Shown here in pieces: positions 12,071-24,324 of a stretch of DNA of 64,000 nt. Origin of the DNA: Dillenia suffruticosa. Lineage: Eukaryota > Streptophyta > Magnoliopsida > Dilleniales > Dilleniaceae. Each line of letters opens with the position of its first letter. The stretch's first letter is position 1. The notes beneath the pieces are model-generated. The model searched no databases. It was not told the origin of the DNA and worked only from the letters and a program-made list of their open reading frames with translations. The position numbers and the translations under genes are program-made. Location: assembly GCA_033439265.1 (NCBI GenBank), contig JAVTVX010000035.1, positions 11,930,001 through 11,994,000 of the forward strand, written 5' to 3'.

Positions 12071-12812
12071 GAGGATGAGCACGTGAGGGGGAAAGTGGGT
12101 GAGAGCATGTAGATCAAGAGCAGGACCCCGCAAGGGCAACACGCACACGCTTCCTCATGTGCTCCTCTCCAGTCGCATGTGCTTTTGTCCCTATCTTTCT
12201 TTACTTCCAATTCTCTCTCCGCTTTCCCTTGTTCCCCTGCTCCGCCACCACACCGCACTCTACTTCCAGCCCACGTGGCTACAAATATGCCGTTCAAACG
12301 CTAAATAATGGCTCTGATTGCTCATTAAATGGATCATGCCCTACGTGTTGACTTTATGGTTCGCTTGTTCGCAGGTAGTGACACAGTGTGTTGTCTTTAA
12401 TGGGTGTCTACATCTGCTGTGACGGTCAATTCATGATGCATTGTGGACCACAGTCATTTTTAGCCGTTGGATGATAATTATTGTCAGTAACTAAAAATTA
12501 GTTCGGGAGACAACATCACTGTGTGTCCAACGGGGAACACAGAGTTCGTTTAAACCGTCCGATTAGATGATGAGGAGAGAAACAGGATGATCAGACTGGG
12601 AGGGGCGAGATGTACGGAATAACAATTACTTTGGGTTTAGCAAAAACCCCGCCTAAACCACTTCTTAATCTCAGCCTATTTAAATGCTTTCGCAAAACTT
12701 CTGCAAATCTCCTCTCTCTAGAATACAATAACAATACAGGGAAAGTTTTGGCATACGTGTGTCTCTCTCTGGGTTTTCAAATTTGATGAGTGAGAGAGAG
12801 AGGAGATCTAAA
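12071..12812 (+). promoter_or_regulatory. MAP70 promoter and 5' UTR
   Basis: The region has higher GC content than the intergenic DNA on its left. It contains a perfect G-box CACGTG at 12080-12085 and a TATA-like TATTTAAAT at 12677-12685. The coding start follows 128 bases later, so transcription probably begins near 12705-12720. The presumed leader is CT-rich, as is common in plant 5' UTRs. Confidence 0.5.
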
Positions 12813-15800
12813 ATGGCGAACACGCACGTTAGCAATGGAGATGCGGAATATGCGAAGGGTGGAATGTTGACTTCATTGGGATCGTTTAAATCAAGGAGGA
12901 AGAGTGTACTGTCGAGGGCTGATTCTGAAGTTGATGACATTATTAATCTCTTGCACGGCTCTGATCCTGTTAGGGTTGAACTCAATCGTCTCGACAACGA
13001 AGTTCGAGGTTCCCGTCTCTGTCTCAGTGTCTTCTTGTTTGATGCAATTGAAGTTCTGAATTTCAATTTTTCCTGGTCCCTGCTAAAGAATAAAAATCTG
13101 GATATGATCATTTCTTAAATTTCGCAATTATATATATGACATATATTCTTCCAATCGACACTCAACATTGAAATTCTGCGTAAGAATCGCGGTGACGACA
13201 ATCCTTTGCTTTAGGCTTTTATCTATTTGTTCATGATTTTGATAGGGAACAATCCTACTTTCAATTTGATCTTGAGGAATCTCTGATAAAGCTCACTAAT
13301 CTGAGATTTGTGACATCTTGCAGATAAAGACAGAGAATTGGCAGATGCGCAAGCAGAAATCAAGGCATTAAGGTATTCAGAACGCCTCAAGGAGAAAGCT
13401 GTAGGGGAGGTACGGTATATCTACAGCAATCCCGCTTATTGGTTAAAGCGTAATCAGTATGCATATATAATTTCCATATTCTCAACATATTGTGAATACA
13501 ATATAATAGGTTCTTTTTTGTTGGATAATTTTGCTCCATTACTTCATAAAGAATAAGAATAACTATCCTTCTCACAGCAATAAATATCAAAGAGCTTCTT
13601 TACCCTCCAAATTATGGTTGTTGGTCCCAGAGACAACCAAGAAGGGGGTTGAATTGATTGTCCTAAATTGGCTTTTCAAAAATCTAACTCCACCTAAATT
13701 TAATAATTAAACTCATGGTTAATCTAATGCAATGAAAGAGATAAAAGTAAGAAGACAAATCTGTTTTTATAGTGGTTCGGTATTGTGCTTACGTCGTCCA
13801 CTCTTCCAGCCAACCAAGCTGGGGTCTAGCCACTAGCTTGTTTTCACTATGATCGAATCAACAGCATACACTTCACTTGTCGACTTCTGATCTTCATACC
13901 ATGAAGAATCCTTTGTCCAACAATGGAAGATAGTTCACATAATAATTCACTCACTCAACACACTTTTACAACTTAAAACATGCTTAAAACAAATTGATAT
14001 TAAGGGCAGAAATTCAGAAGTATAGCAGCAGAATTTTTGTGTTTAGAATGCAGAACTTGTTGCTCAGAATTCAGAGATTTCGTTGTTCTTTTCTCTCTAA
14101 GAGTTTCTGTTGAAAAGTGCTCTCAACTCTCTTGAATTTCGAAACTCTTGTTACTGAAAAATCTGCCCATTTAAAATTCAAAATCCTTGCTGTAAAAACT
14201 CTACAAAGTTACCAGCAACAGCTCCACCAACCTCCTAAAAAATAGGTTTCAAATTCTCCTTGAATAATGATATTTACTATCAGTAAATATTTTTCTTTTG
14301 AAGTTTAAACATCCCTCTAAGATATTCAAAAGTTGGTTGGATGATATCTAGATGATTGCTTTTTCAAAAAATTCGAAAATAGCTCCAGAAAATTAGCCTT
14401 ATGTCATGAATTTTTCAGAACAATTAGCCAACTTTGTCCATTTATTTCTCCACCAAAATCTCAAGGTAAATGTGTCACGAATCATCATATTTGTTGTTCA
14501 ACTGTAGTATAATAATGTTGAATAAATAAACTCATAAGTTCCTGACTTGTAGTGAAGTTATCGAGATCCAAATACCCACTTAAAACCATAATCTGTCCAG
14601 AATTTCTGTTATGTAAAATGAGTGATTAAGTAACTTTTAGCTGAATTTTCTTCACCATTCCAACAAGATAATTTTACTATAATTACTTGAATTTGAAATT
14701 CCATATATCCTCTTTGAAACACAATTTTCGGTATTGAAAGTATTTCAGCATATAGAAAGATATGAACGTCTAAATATGGTCAAATGATCACGGTTTTATA
14801 CTTAGAAAAATTTCTAAGTGGTGGAATATGAAGTGTTCTCATATTGGGGCATTTTTGTATACATTTAGGATCAATTATAGGTTAAGTGTAGTACCCAAAC
14901 TACACTTACCTTGTTGGCTGGGTCTTCAACAAAAATAAAAAAATCGTGCTTCCATGGCCCAAATAAGCCTTGCTTCGATCACTAGTTCTATGGCTGGTTT
15001 TATAACTTTTCTTTAATAAAATCTTTTCAGTAAATATAAACTCTACACACTAAATAAAATTGTTAGAATACTATGAGGGATTTTGTTATCATCAAAACTA
15101 AGAAAACAACACAACAATTTCCAACAATGGTGTTCTTTATGCTCTCGAGTGCATCACAACCAATTCCAGCCAACTTATATACTTATCTCTATGTTGAGAT
15201 TATATCTAGTTAGCCATAGTCTCTTAGTTAGCATGAGCAGAAAGATTAAGGTGAAGTAAAACAGAGGACCCATAATTTTATTGAGGCAAGGATGTTGTCA
15301 AAAGATCCCACCTTTCTACTGGTGTTGGAAACAAGTTCAAAGCTTGTTTTTCTACTTGGAAAGTGTTACCATTACCAATCCTTGTAATATTTTCCCAGCA
15401 GATTCTAACAAAGATTGCCTGTGCACGAAGATGAATATATCTTTCTTATCCCCTATTTTTCTTCTGTGCCTTGAGGTACTGTATTTTATGTAGCCAAATC
15501 TCATTGATAGTGATAACATTACTAAAATATTTTTACAAATCATGGATTTGTTCAAGAAATGCTGGAGGCTTTTTTTTTCCTCCTTATTGTTAAAAGTGTT
15601 TGAGCCAATGTACATCATTTGCATGTGCATATTTGGGTGTCTAATTTGCCTACTTCTTGGTGGCATATTATTTTGACTTTCTCTTCTCATGTAGACACGT
15701 CACAGGGACAAGTTCTATAAAATGCTGGCGGTGTTTGAGATGAATTTTCGATATGCTAACCATGTTAATCCAGCATTTTGGAACCATTTTCATGCATATT

Positions 15801-16904
15801 TGTTGAATCCAAAGACCAAGACTTTCCATAAGGTTTAGCTTTATAAATGTGGGCTCTATTTTGATATGAATTTGTAGTATGTAAAATATGCCATTTTGTG
15901 CTCTGTCAACATTCTCATTTATACTGTTTGTTATACAAACTTGCATTAGACAAAAGTTTTGTAGAGAAACCAAGTTTGAGCAAGACTTTTCTATAAGTTT
16001 GACTTGGTTGACTAATTCATTATGAGCCCCTCTCTTTCTTTAACTACCATTGATTATATTTATCTTTTGAAATGAATAGCTAATCCCTCATTGCTTGGGG
16101 AGACTAATGAGGTGCTTTTCGTTAGTGCCTAGGGGCCTCATATTTTGGTAAGGGAAAACGCTTTGGTTCTCATGGTCATCAGAGGCACTTCTTGAAGGGG
16201 AAGCAGGGTTTATGTGATGCTTTTTTGAGTTTTAGGTTTCTAAGCTTCATATACTCCTATGCTTTTCAAACTTCCAAAAAGCTGAGAAGCAACAGAGAGA
16301 AAATGATCATAATTGAAAGTGGCTTCAAGGGTGCTTTGATGTGCAAAAGCTGACACCAACTGTTTAGCAGTATACTCTTATTCAATATAAAGCTTTTCAA
16401 AACCATATTTTGCAGATGATGAGCTTTTTGAATCAACAATTTTAGAGTATGCTTGGGAGCCCCTCCTTTTGTCATGCTTGGAGGCATGCTCTTACAATTC
16501 TAATGCTAATTTTTCCGCTACCAATAGTGTTCCTCTTATACATCTGCAATTAGATTTATCTGAATCCCAAGGAATCTCTGTTATGTGGGTTCATTGACTA
16601 GAATAAAACTTGTTTGCTACTTAACCTTATATTACCAGGTTGTAAATGTTCCTTGGTGGCAGCTTTATAATCATGCACCGGTGTAAGGGCCCATTCTTTT
16701 ACAGGCACAGTACACAGAGACTGGTAGAGAGGGTGGATGCATGTGCATGGAATGAGGCTACAATACGTGTCTGTGCATAACAAATCTCTCTCTCTCTCTC
16801 TCTCTCGCGGCATGTGAATTATCAAGAAATTTATCTTGTTTTGTAAAATGTTTTGGACCAACTGGTGTTTGTTTTGTAAAATGTTTTACCATTCAGGACT
16901 GGGT

Positions 16905-16952
<48 letters not shown>

Positions 16953-19459
16953 CTATGTTACTGAACTCTTTATGTATAAATAGTCAAATGCATGATTCTG
17001 TTTCTCCCACTATACTTTATTCATGTATTTAGCAGCAATATGTTGCTGGTATTTATCTAGAAGAAACCTCTTTGCTGTGGTACAGTCATCTTCCTTTACC
17101 TGGCCCCAGAAGCTAGTATCAAAGTGATATTTATCGCTTGTTGATGGTGTTGTTTCAGCTGACTGATGAGCTAGAGAAGGTGGGTGAGAAGCTTAAATTG
17201 ACTGAAGCTCTTCTTGAGACCAAGGTAGCTTGTTTACTTCAGCTGTTAATAGTGATATTTGTCTTTTTTTTTCATAGTTGTGGTATTGTCGCCCTTAAAG
17301 TTTTGTGCTCAATGTCTATAATATGCTAATTTTGCAGAATCTTGAGATTAAGAAGATAAATGATGAGAAAAGGGCTGCTCTGGCAGCTCAATTTGCCGCA
17401 GAAGCTTCTCTTCGAAGAGTACATGCTGCTCAAAAAGATGATGAGATGCCCCCAATTGAAGCCATCATCACTCCTCTGGAGGCAGAGCTAAAGCTGGCAA
17501 GGCAGGAGGTGAAATTATGCTTTATTTAGATTGTATTCTACCATCTAGTCGCAATACAATAGCTAATGTTGACTTATATATTGTTTTGCTTTACTGTATA
17601 TGAAGGGAACTATCAATCGTTAATGCCTAGTTAAATATTCAATCAGGTAGCAAAGCTACAGGATGATAATAGAGCATTGGATCGTCTTACCAAATCCAAA
17701 GAGGCTGCCCTTCTTGAAGCTGAGAGGACTGTAGAGATTGCTTTGGCTAAAGCTTCTTTGGTTGATGATCTGCAAAACAAGAATCAAGAGCTAATGAAGC
17801 AGATAGAAATATGCCAGGTTTTCCTTCTTACTTCTAAGCATTAGCTGCTAGGCGTTTATAATAATCACATTCCCTTGAGTCTGACTCTACTTCAACTCGT
17901 CAAAAGTTAATTTTGAGCTAGATTGTGATGTTAAAAAGTCATGCTAGAGCTGAACTTTGAGCTCATTATTAAAAGAGCCTGTGAACAATGCTACTTGGCT
18001 GGAAATTGTTTATTATGTGTTGCAAGCTACTTGAGCTTTGCTCAAGCTTGACTCGTACAGAACTTATTTAAGCTTGACTAGAATGATAAAGAGGAGCTGA
18101 GCCACGCCTGAGCTAACTACATAACGTGGGCTTGTTTTCACCCGTATTTGCAGGCCACCTAAGTAGATTGCCTCTTCCTGGACACAGCACTGGCACTACA
18201 CCCCCAAGAAATTTGTATGATCATTGTAATCATGTTCTGGTTCTCTAAACAAATTTTTGTTTAAAAGGCACATCTTATTTGCCTTATGTACTTCTCCAGC
18301 TGGTTCCAAAATAACCCAATTAGAATGAAGCCACATTAAAGTGAGGCTTTTAAGATATGAGTAGGTGCAACACGCATGATAGGGGTTCTTTTCATTTTAT
18401 TGGCAACAAGATAATAAAGACAATCTAAAGGCGTCTATGGTACACCATATGCATGTTTATTCATGAATATGTATGCATACATGTCATGTATGATTACAAG
18501 GAAGCATATGTGCTACTAACACATTATACTTGCATCATTGTAAAGGGCTCATCCCGTGCACATAGTGCTTATTGACTTAGTGCGGGGGTAGGGGTAGGGG
18601 GAGGGTGGACGTATATGTACGCAGCATTCCCCTTGCAGTTTTGCAAAGAGGTTGTTTCCACGCCTTGAATCCATGATCTCGACGTCACCAAAGGAACAAC
18701 TCAACCGTTGCACCAAGGGTCGCCCTCATACTTGCATCATTGTGAAAACAGAAAAATTAATCCTAAGGCATATGTCACATAGAATAATTTTCCACCTAAA
18801 GTGAGAGGCTGATATGGCTTTAATAGGTTGGGGATGCATTATAGGTAGAAGCATGCTTCTTCTAGATAGAGGTTTCCTTTTCTTTCTTGTCATTAAGAAA
18901 ATCATATCACAAGGTCCAATTAATCCAACTCAACTGCAAAGATGTAGATATGTCTCTCAGTATGGCACTTCATACAGAAGGATGGACAAAGTAAGACAAG
19001 GGGGACCTTGACTCCCCCAAGAACTTGAAATTCTAAAAGTTGTTCCATAGATGTTTTTATTAGTATTATTATTTTTAAACCATGTCCCCTCAGTAGTTAC
19101 ATGCAAGAATGGATAACCAAAAATGGGGAAAAACTGTTTCGATCAGCCAAACAGGACCAGACTGAGCTGAACCACACAGTTCTGCTCATTCATTGGTTGG
19201 CCTATGGTTCCTTGGATTTAGAAATGGATTTCAGCCTGGTGCACAGATTTTTGAAATAACTGGGCTGGAATAACTAACTGAATCATAGTGTTATTACTGT
19301 TTATAGGTATCTATTATATATGTACAAAATAATCTTCTAAATCTTTTTTAAGCTTTGGTGGAGAAAACCCATAGGTTTCACCCCCCCCCAGATGAACACG
19401 CTGCCTCTCCCAACTTTAGTGTCAGATTTATTCAACTCTCCAGATCGAGATCTAAAATC

Positions 19460-19514
<55 letters not shown>

Positions 19515-22500
19515 ACTAGATCTTGAATCAACGCTCTTCCTTCTGATTTTTATTACATACTTTGGCCCAGTATTTTTTTTTATTCAAAAGTTTTGATATT
19601 TAAGGGAGACTTGGGTTTTGTCCTTTTTGTTATTTTTTTAAAGCATTCTTACAATCTATTGGGATGATTATGTCAATTTGTTTTTTCTTTCTGAATTTTT
19701 CCTCCAAGAGGTTTGATTTGGATGAGAAAACAGTGTTGTAATAGCTACGATTTTGACAGGAACCTAATCTTGGAGGAGTTATTGTTTATCTTTTGTCTAA
19801 TATCTCAATAGGTTAAAAACCAAAACTGAGTCAGAAACCAAGCACCAGACCTTGGCGGTTTTGGGTGCCTTGAGCGGACGGTCTGGTTTTAATCACGTAA
19901 AAACCATAGCTCCAGTCAGGCCTCTAATTTTTCAAAAATCTGACCGAATCCTGTCCTATGCCTACTGCCCCTCCAATGTTTCATATTTTTTCTCGATACT
20001 TTATGTTACTCTAACTCCCTCTAGTGGAATTGCTTAATTTTCCAGCATCCGCCACCATTCCCCCCCCACCAAAAAAAATGCAGTTTAAACAAACATGTAC
20101 ATACGTGCTTATGCATGAATATATAGTATTTCATCCCAATAGAGGGGATCATAGAATCAAATTTGGAAGTAAATCTAGCTGGTGATAGAATTGAGGATAA
20201 ACTCTAGTTTTGCATAAGACATGCATGGAGATTTACTAGAAACTGAAAGTTGGTAACAGAAACAAGATTTATCCTGTTCTTTTGGTAAGGAAATGATATT
20301 TCTAGTACAGGGGTTGTAATACATGTAATTTGGTTGGGAGGTCTTGATACAAAGTAAGAACACAGGTCTTTCACAAACACGAAACCAATTTAGGCACTAT
20401 TATGCTTAAGTTCTTGCCTTTCATTTGGCAAAATGCTTTAGTGTTTGTTCAAATGGCTGCACCAAGGTTTTTCGCAAATATGAAACTGATTTAGTGCTAT
20501 AATGCTTAAGTGCTTGCCTTTATCTGGCAATTGCTTTAGTGTTTGTTCAGATGGCTGAGTAAACAGTCTCTACAGAATTAGCTAATAAGGCTTCAGGCTC
20601 TTTGAATGCCAAAGATCAGTGTGCATTTTATCAAACTTCTGAAGCATTTTATTAAGGGATTGAAAACAGGAAATAGAAATACATTAGGAGTATTACCATG
20701 GACCGAATTCATTTAGTCCCCAAATTTTGGGCTAAACTACATTTTTATCCCAAAACTGTATTTTAAAATGATTGTGTCCTTGTTCTTTTAGAAGGATTAC
20801 AAATTGGCCATTTTTCTAACAAATGTTAGTTATGGGCAACAAAAATTTGTATTGCATGTCCTGGTGCTTTCGTGGATCTTAATGCCATGATTAATAAGAC
20901 AATGTTTACATGGCAAGGACAAATGTAAATTTACATCTTTTATAACCTGGGCAAGAGAAAAATAAGAGTCTAAAAACAAAATAACATTGAAAAGATATTA
21001 AATGAAAATGAAAATAGAAACTGTAGAAAGAAAAGAGTGAATCCTCTTCTATGTTTGACCATCTCTGGCAAGGGTGCTTGCTGCAAACACGGACAGAACA
21101 GTTGCCCAATATGCCAAGATAACTTGAGCAAGGGCCATTACCCCTCTTACTCAATTGCATGGTTTTCTTTTGGCAAGCAAGGATGCCTGTTAATAATGGA
21201 CAGCCCACTATGGACCATTTTATCTCATGGCACTATCAATTTATTTTTAATTGAAAGATGGAGGGTTTTGTGACATTTCCCTGATAACTTCACTTTCATT
21301 CAAACCAGGAAACACTTCTAAGTCATTTAGTCAGGGCATATGGTCCAGTATGGCATGGATTGGTGAAACTGCTGTGAATCATTTTCCATTCGGTTAGATT
21401 TTCCGAGAAGTACTGGCAGTTAAATTAGCCGGCTTAACTACTCCAAGTAATGTGCAGTCCCCAGTCATAGCCTGAAGGACTTACTTCCTGATGAATTGGG
21501 CTAAAAGTAGAATGCTTGTTCCTAATAAGATTTACTAAAGTTGATTTGTGAACATCGAATGGTGTACAGGAAGGTTCAATTGAGCTTTATTGTTGTGTGA
21601 GTGCCCTTCTTCCTTTGGACGACTTAGATGACCCATTAAGCTCATAAACATGCCTAGATTTGAAATTCCAGAAATAGAAATTGAAGTTCTTACTGGAATT
21701 TAAAGGAACAAGCTGCCCACTTGGGTCATAAACTTCACCAATCTTCTTCAAGTCCAGTTGTTTCCAGATTGATTTGGCCAGGAACACCTTTCTTCTTCAA
21801 GTCCTTTAGGAACTATTTTTTTTTTTTTTTTTTTTACAATTGAATTGCATAGAAAGATGCCACTATACATTTTTTATTGGCACGCTATCTCTGTTATATT
21901 GAAAGAAACTTATTTAGTTCCACCTATGCATTTCTCTTTAGATGGGGCATGGTACCTGGCCACTTTGGACTTAATCATTTCAAAACAAAATTTAGGCTGG
22001 AAATTGTAGTTTGGCCTGAAATTTAAGGAATAAACATGCATTTTGCTCCATATGTAAGTGAAATGAATGGAGAATTATATTTCAGTTATGAATTAAACTG
22101 CAGTTTTAAGTAGGAATTGTAAGTGGGAAAATTGGATAAAGAGAATCCTGTTATTAATTTGGTATAAAATGGTTGAAATCTGATTATTCTGAAGGAACTG
22201 AGAAAATGATTCATTCCAAAATAACATACTCTCTGAAAAAAAAAACAACTATAAAAAAAGGATATGAGAAAGAAGAAAATGGTTTTAGAAAGAAGGAAGG
22301 TTTCAAGTGTCATATTGTGGAACCTATGGCCATTGTTCTGATGGATGTGATTCAAGAAGCTAATAAGATGCGTGGCACACTACAAGTGGAAAGAAGATTG
22401 TCCTGCAAGGTCAAGGAATTTCTAATTAAAAAATTACAGTATATGGGCATGTACTATATATTTTCTGTTGTGACTTTTACCATTGAATGAGATTAAACTT

Positions 22501-24324
22501 TAATGATAGTTTTTATTAGTGATTTATTGTAATTGTATTGTTTCTTATTATGCATGTCCATGCCCTGTTGTGTCCCATTCTTTTGAATTTTGTTTGTAGC
22601 TTTATCTGAGTCACACTGTGCCCATTGCCCTTGTCTATTCTTTGTGGTATTTCCATTGGCTGAACTGCAGTCTAACTGTATGTCACTCACCTCTCAGGAG
22701 GAAAACAAAATACTGGACAAAATGCATAGACAAAAAGTTGTTGAGGTTGAGAAGCTTACCCAAACTGTCCGAGAGCTTGAGGAGGCAGTTCTGGCTGGTG
22801 GGGCTGCTGCCAATGCAGTGCGTGATTACCAGCGTAGAGTGCAAGAGATGAATGTAATTATTGTTCTTTCAAATATATGATATATTTCTTAAGTCTGCAA
22901 CAGATCTTTCGAGCTGTTCCTAACTTTAGATCGTGTAGGAAGAAAAGAAAGCACTGGACCGGGAACTTGCTCGAGCAAAAGTTTCTGCAAATAGAGTTGC
23001 AACTGTAGTTGCAAATGAATGGAAGGATGGCAATGATAAAGTAATGCCTGTGAAGCAATGGCTTGAAGAAAGGAAATTTTATCAGGCATGTCCATGCTTT
23101 TATTCTGGTTTCTCCTTAGCAACCTTCGATTGCATTCTATTTAGTTAATCAATATTTTATGCACTTCATTTAATTTCAAAAAGTATTTATTCCATGCATC
23201 CAATGCAGGTCATGCATACTTATGGTTTTATCTGTACCAAGTCTAATATTCGTAAACGGGACATAAAATTCTTAGTTGTGTACCTGTAGGGAGAAATGCA
23301 ACAGCTTCGAGAGAAATTGGCCATAGCGGAGCGGACCACAAAGGCTGAAGCACAGATGAAAGTAAGGACTTTATCAAGTGCACTGTTTTTTATTTCTTCT
23401 TATTTTCTACATGAGTTGCTTTTATTTATTAATGGGGATTTATTGCTTAGGAAAAATATCTACTACGATTCAAAGTTCTTGAAGAAAAGCTTAAAGCTAC
23501 TTCTAATGGTAATTCTCACACTTCCTCCGAAGCAAAAGGTATAAGCAATGGCTCTTCAAGGCGTCAATCCCTTGGTGGAGCAGAGGCTTTGTCCAAATTG
23601 CCCTCCAATGGCTTTTCATCACGAAGAGCATCAAATTTGCACTCCGGCTCTTTTCGGTCTTATGGTGCTTGTGCGTTACTAAAGCATGCCAAGATGTCAT
23701 CTAGATCTTTTGATGGTGGAAGCAGATCATTGGTGAGAGATAAGGTGCTTACAAATTTGTCTGGTAAGGCTAATGGAGTAACCAATATGAATGACAAATT
23801 GCAAAAATATGATGAAATATTGTGCCAAGATGAGATCACGAATGGAAACCCACTGGATAAAACAAGCATAGAACAAGAGGACCTCGTTTCAGGAATGCTA
23901 TATGATATGGTGCAGAAAGAGGTCTTGACTTTGAGGAAAGCTTGCCATGAGAAAGATCAAAGCCTTAAGGACAAGGATGATGCAATAGAGGTTTGTTGAT
24001 TACACCTCTCTAAGTTTATTGATTTGAAAGCTATCATTATTATAGTAATTGTACCAGTTCAGCTATTCCCGTTCATAATTTTCGTGATATAGAATTCTTA
24101 GCTAATATAATCAGTTATGAATTAAAAACCAGATGTTGGCCAAGAAGGTTGACACACTGAACAAAGCCATGGATGTCGAGGCCAAAAGGATGCGAAGGGA
24201 AGTGGCTTCCATGGAAAAGGAAGTTGCTGCTATGCGTGTTAACAAGGAACACGAGATCAGGGGTCAGCGCCTTAGTGCTCCAAGGGCTGCTGTAACTAGG
24301 TCTCATTCCTTTTCTGCCAGGTAG
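12813..24324 (+). CDS. MAP70: Microtubule-associated protein 70 (MAP70 family), ten coding exons
   Basis: Exons: 12813-13008, 13324-13409, 17159-17224, 17338-17508, 17647-17817, 22698-22853, 22939-23085, 23290-23361, 23451-23990 and 24133-24324. They sum to 1797 bases, or 598 residues, close to known MAP70 lengths (about 540-630). MAP70 proteins bind plant cortical microtubules and help pattern secondary walls. Family signatures are clear: INLLHGSDPVRVELNRLDNE (about 43-62), EIKALRYSERLKEKAV, MPPIEAIITPLEAELKLA, VAKLQDDNRALDRLTKSKEA, MHRQKVVEVEKLTQTVRELE, VVANEWKDGNDKVMPVKQWL, and CHEKDQSLKDKDDAIEMLAK near the C-terminus. Most of residues 55-355 and 505-590 is predicted coiled coil. Exon 9 encodes a Ser-rich basic linker (SSRRQSLGGAE). 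ATG 12813 has a good plant context (AAAATGGCG); an in-frame ATG at 12786 would add nine residues. Which MAP70 paralogue it is cannot be fixed; the SFSAR end may fit the MAP70-5 type. Confidence 0.95.
13619..15126. mobile_element. Solo LTR of an LTR retrotransposon in MAP70 intron 2
   Basis: A 1508-base segment starts TGTTGG and ends CCAACA, giving 6-bp inverted LTR tips. It is flanked by identical 5-bp target duplications ATGGT (13614-13618 and 15127-15131). It has no internal coding domain, PBS or PPT, so it is the product of LTR-LTR recombination. The early phrase AAGAAGGGGGTTGAATTG is common in long plant LTRs. The lineage (copia SIRE-like or gypsy Tat-like) is not decided. Confidence 0.9.
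16785..16806 (+). repeat. (CT)n microsatellite
   Basis: Eleven CT units in MAP70 intron 2. Confidence 0.9.
16908..16949 (+). repeat. (AT)n microsatellite
   Basis: About 20 AT units in MAP70 intron 2. Confidence 0.95.
18542..18727 (+). mobile_element. Au-family tRNA-derived SINE in MAP70 intron 5
   Basis: The body has the Au SINE order: CCGTGCACA, a G-rich run, GTACGCAGC, TTTTGCAAAGAGGTTGTTTC, the B-box-like part around CCTTGAATCCATGATC, and the end CACCAAGGGTCGCCCTC. It is flanked by 16-bp direct repeats ATACTTGCATCATTGT (18526-18541 and 18728-18743), as expected for LINE-type integration. The internal RNA polymerase III boxes have decayed, so it is likely silent. Confidence 0.88.
19462..19511 (+). 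repeat. (CT)n microsatellite, 25 units
   Basis: An uninterrupted CT run in MAP70 intron 5. Read on the minus strand it produces a false Arg-Glu repeat ORF. Confidence 0.97.
20364..20560. repeat. Tandem duplication, two copies of about 100 bases
   Basis: Copies starting at 20364 and 20465 both run from AGGTYTTTC through ATGCTTAAGTKCTTGCCTTT to TTTAGTGTTTGTTCARATGG. They are visibly diverged, so this is an older duplication than the one at 5873. Confidence 0.85.
23086..23289 (+). other. MAP70 intron 7 with GC-AG splice pair
   Basis: Exon 7 ends ...ERKFYQ at CAG, followed by GCATGT. Exon 8 starts GEMQQLREK after TACCTGTAG. Family continuity (WLEERKFYQ-GEMQQL) requires the cut at 23085/23086, and no GT donor keeps the frame there. 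The donor is therefore GC, a known minor class. Confidence 0.8.

Larger units (their letters stand above)
13410..17158 (+). other. MAP70 intron 2, 3.75 kb, holding a solo LTR
   Basis: GT-AG borders. It contains the solo LTR (13619-15126) plus (CT)n at 16785-16806 and (AT)n at 16908-16949. The remaining 2.2 kb is unremarkable AT-rich intron with no coding signal. Confidence 0.85.
17818..22697 (+). other. MAP70 intron 5, 4.9 kb, repeat-rich
   Basis: GT-AG borders lie between the exon ending QIEICQ and the exon starting EENKILDKMH, which are contiguous in MAP70 proteins. It contains an Au SINE (18542-18727), a long (CT)n (19462-19511), a run of C (about 19381-19389) and a tandem duplication (20364-20560). 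A segment near 20711-20760 resembles a transposon end (LTR or Mutator-type wording TTTAGTCCCCAAATTTTGGG). No exons were found inside. Confidence 0.8.

Noticed and set aside
12759..12812. Upstream extension of MAP70 exon 1
   Set aside because: The frame is open upstream but begins at GTG. The ATG at 12786 is possible but has a weaker context than 12813.
18600..18720. tRNA-like boxes suggesting a tRNA gene
   Set aside because: The sequence is the tRNA-derived head of an Au SINE; no cloverleaf or discriminator end is present.
19337..19531. Minus-strand ORF with a long Arg-Glu repeat
   Set aside because: It is the translation of the (CT)n microsatellite inside MAP70 intron 5.
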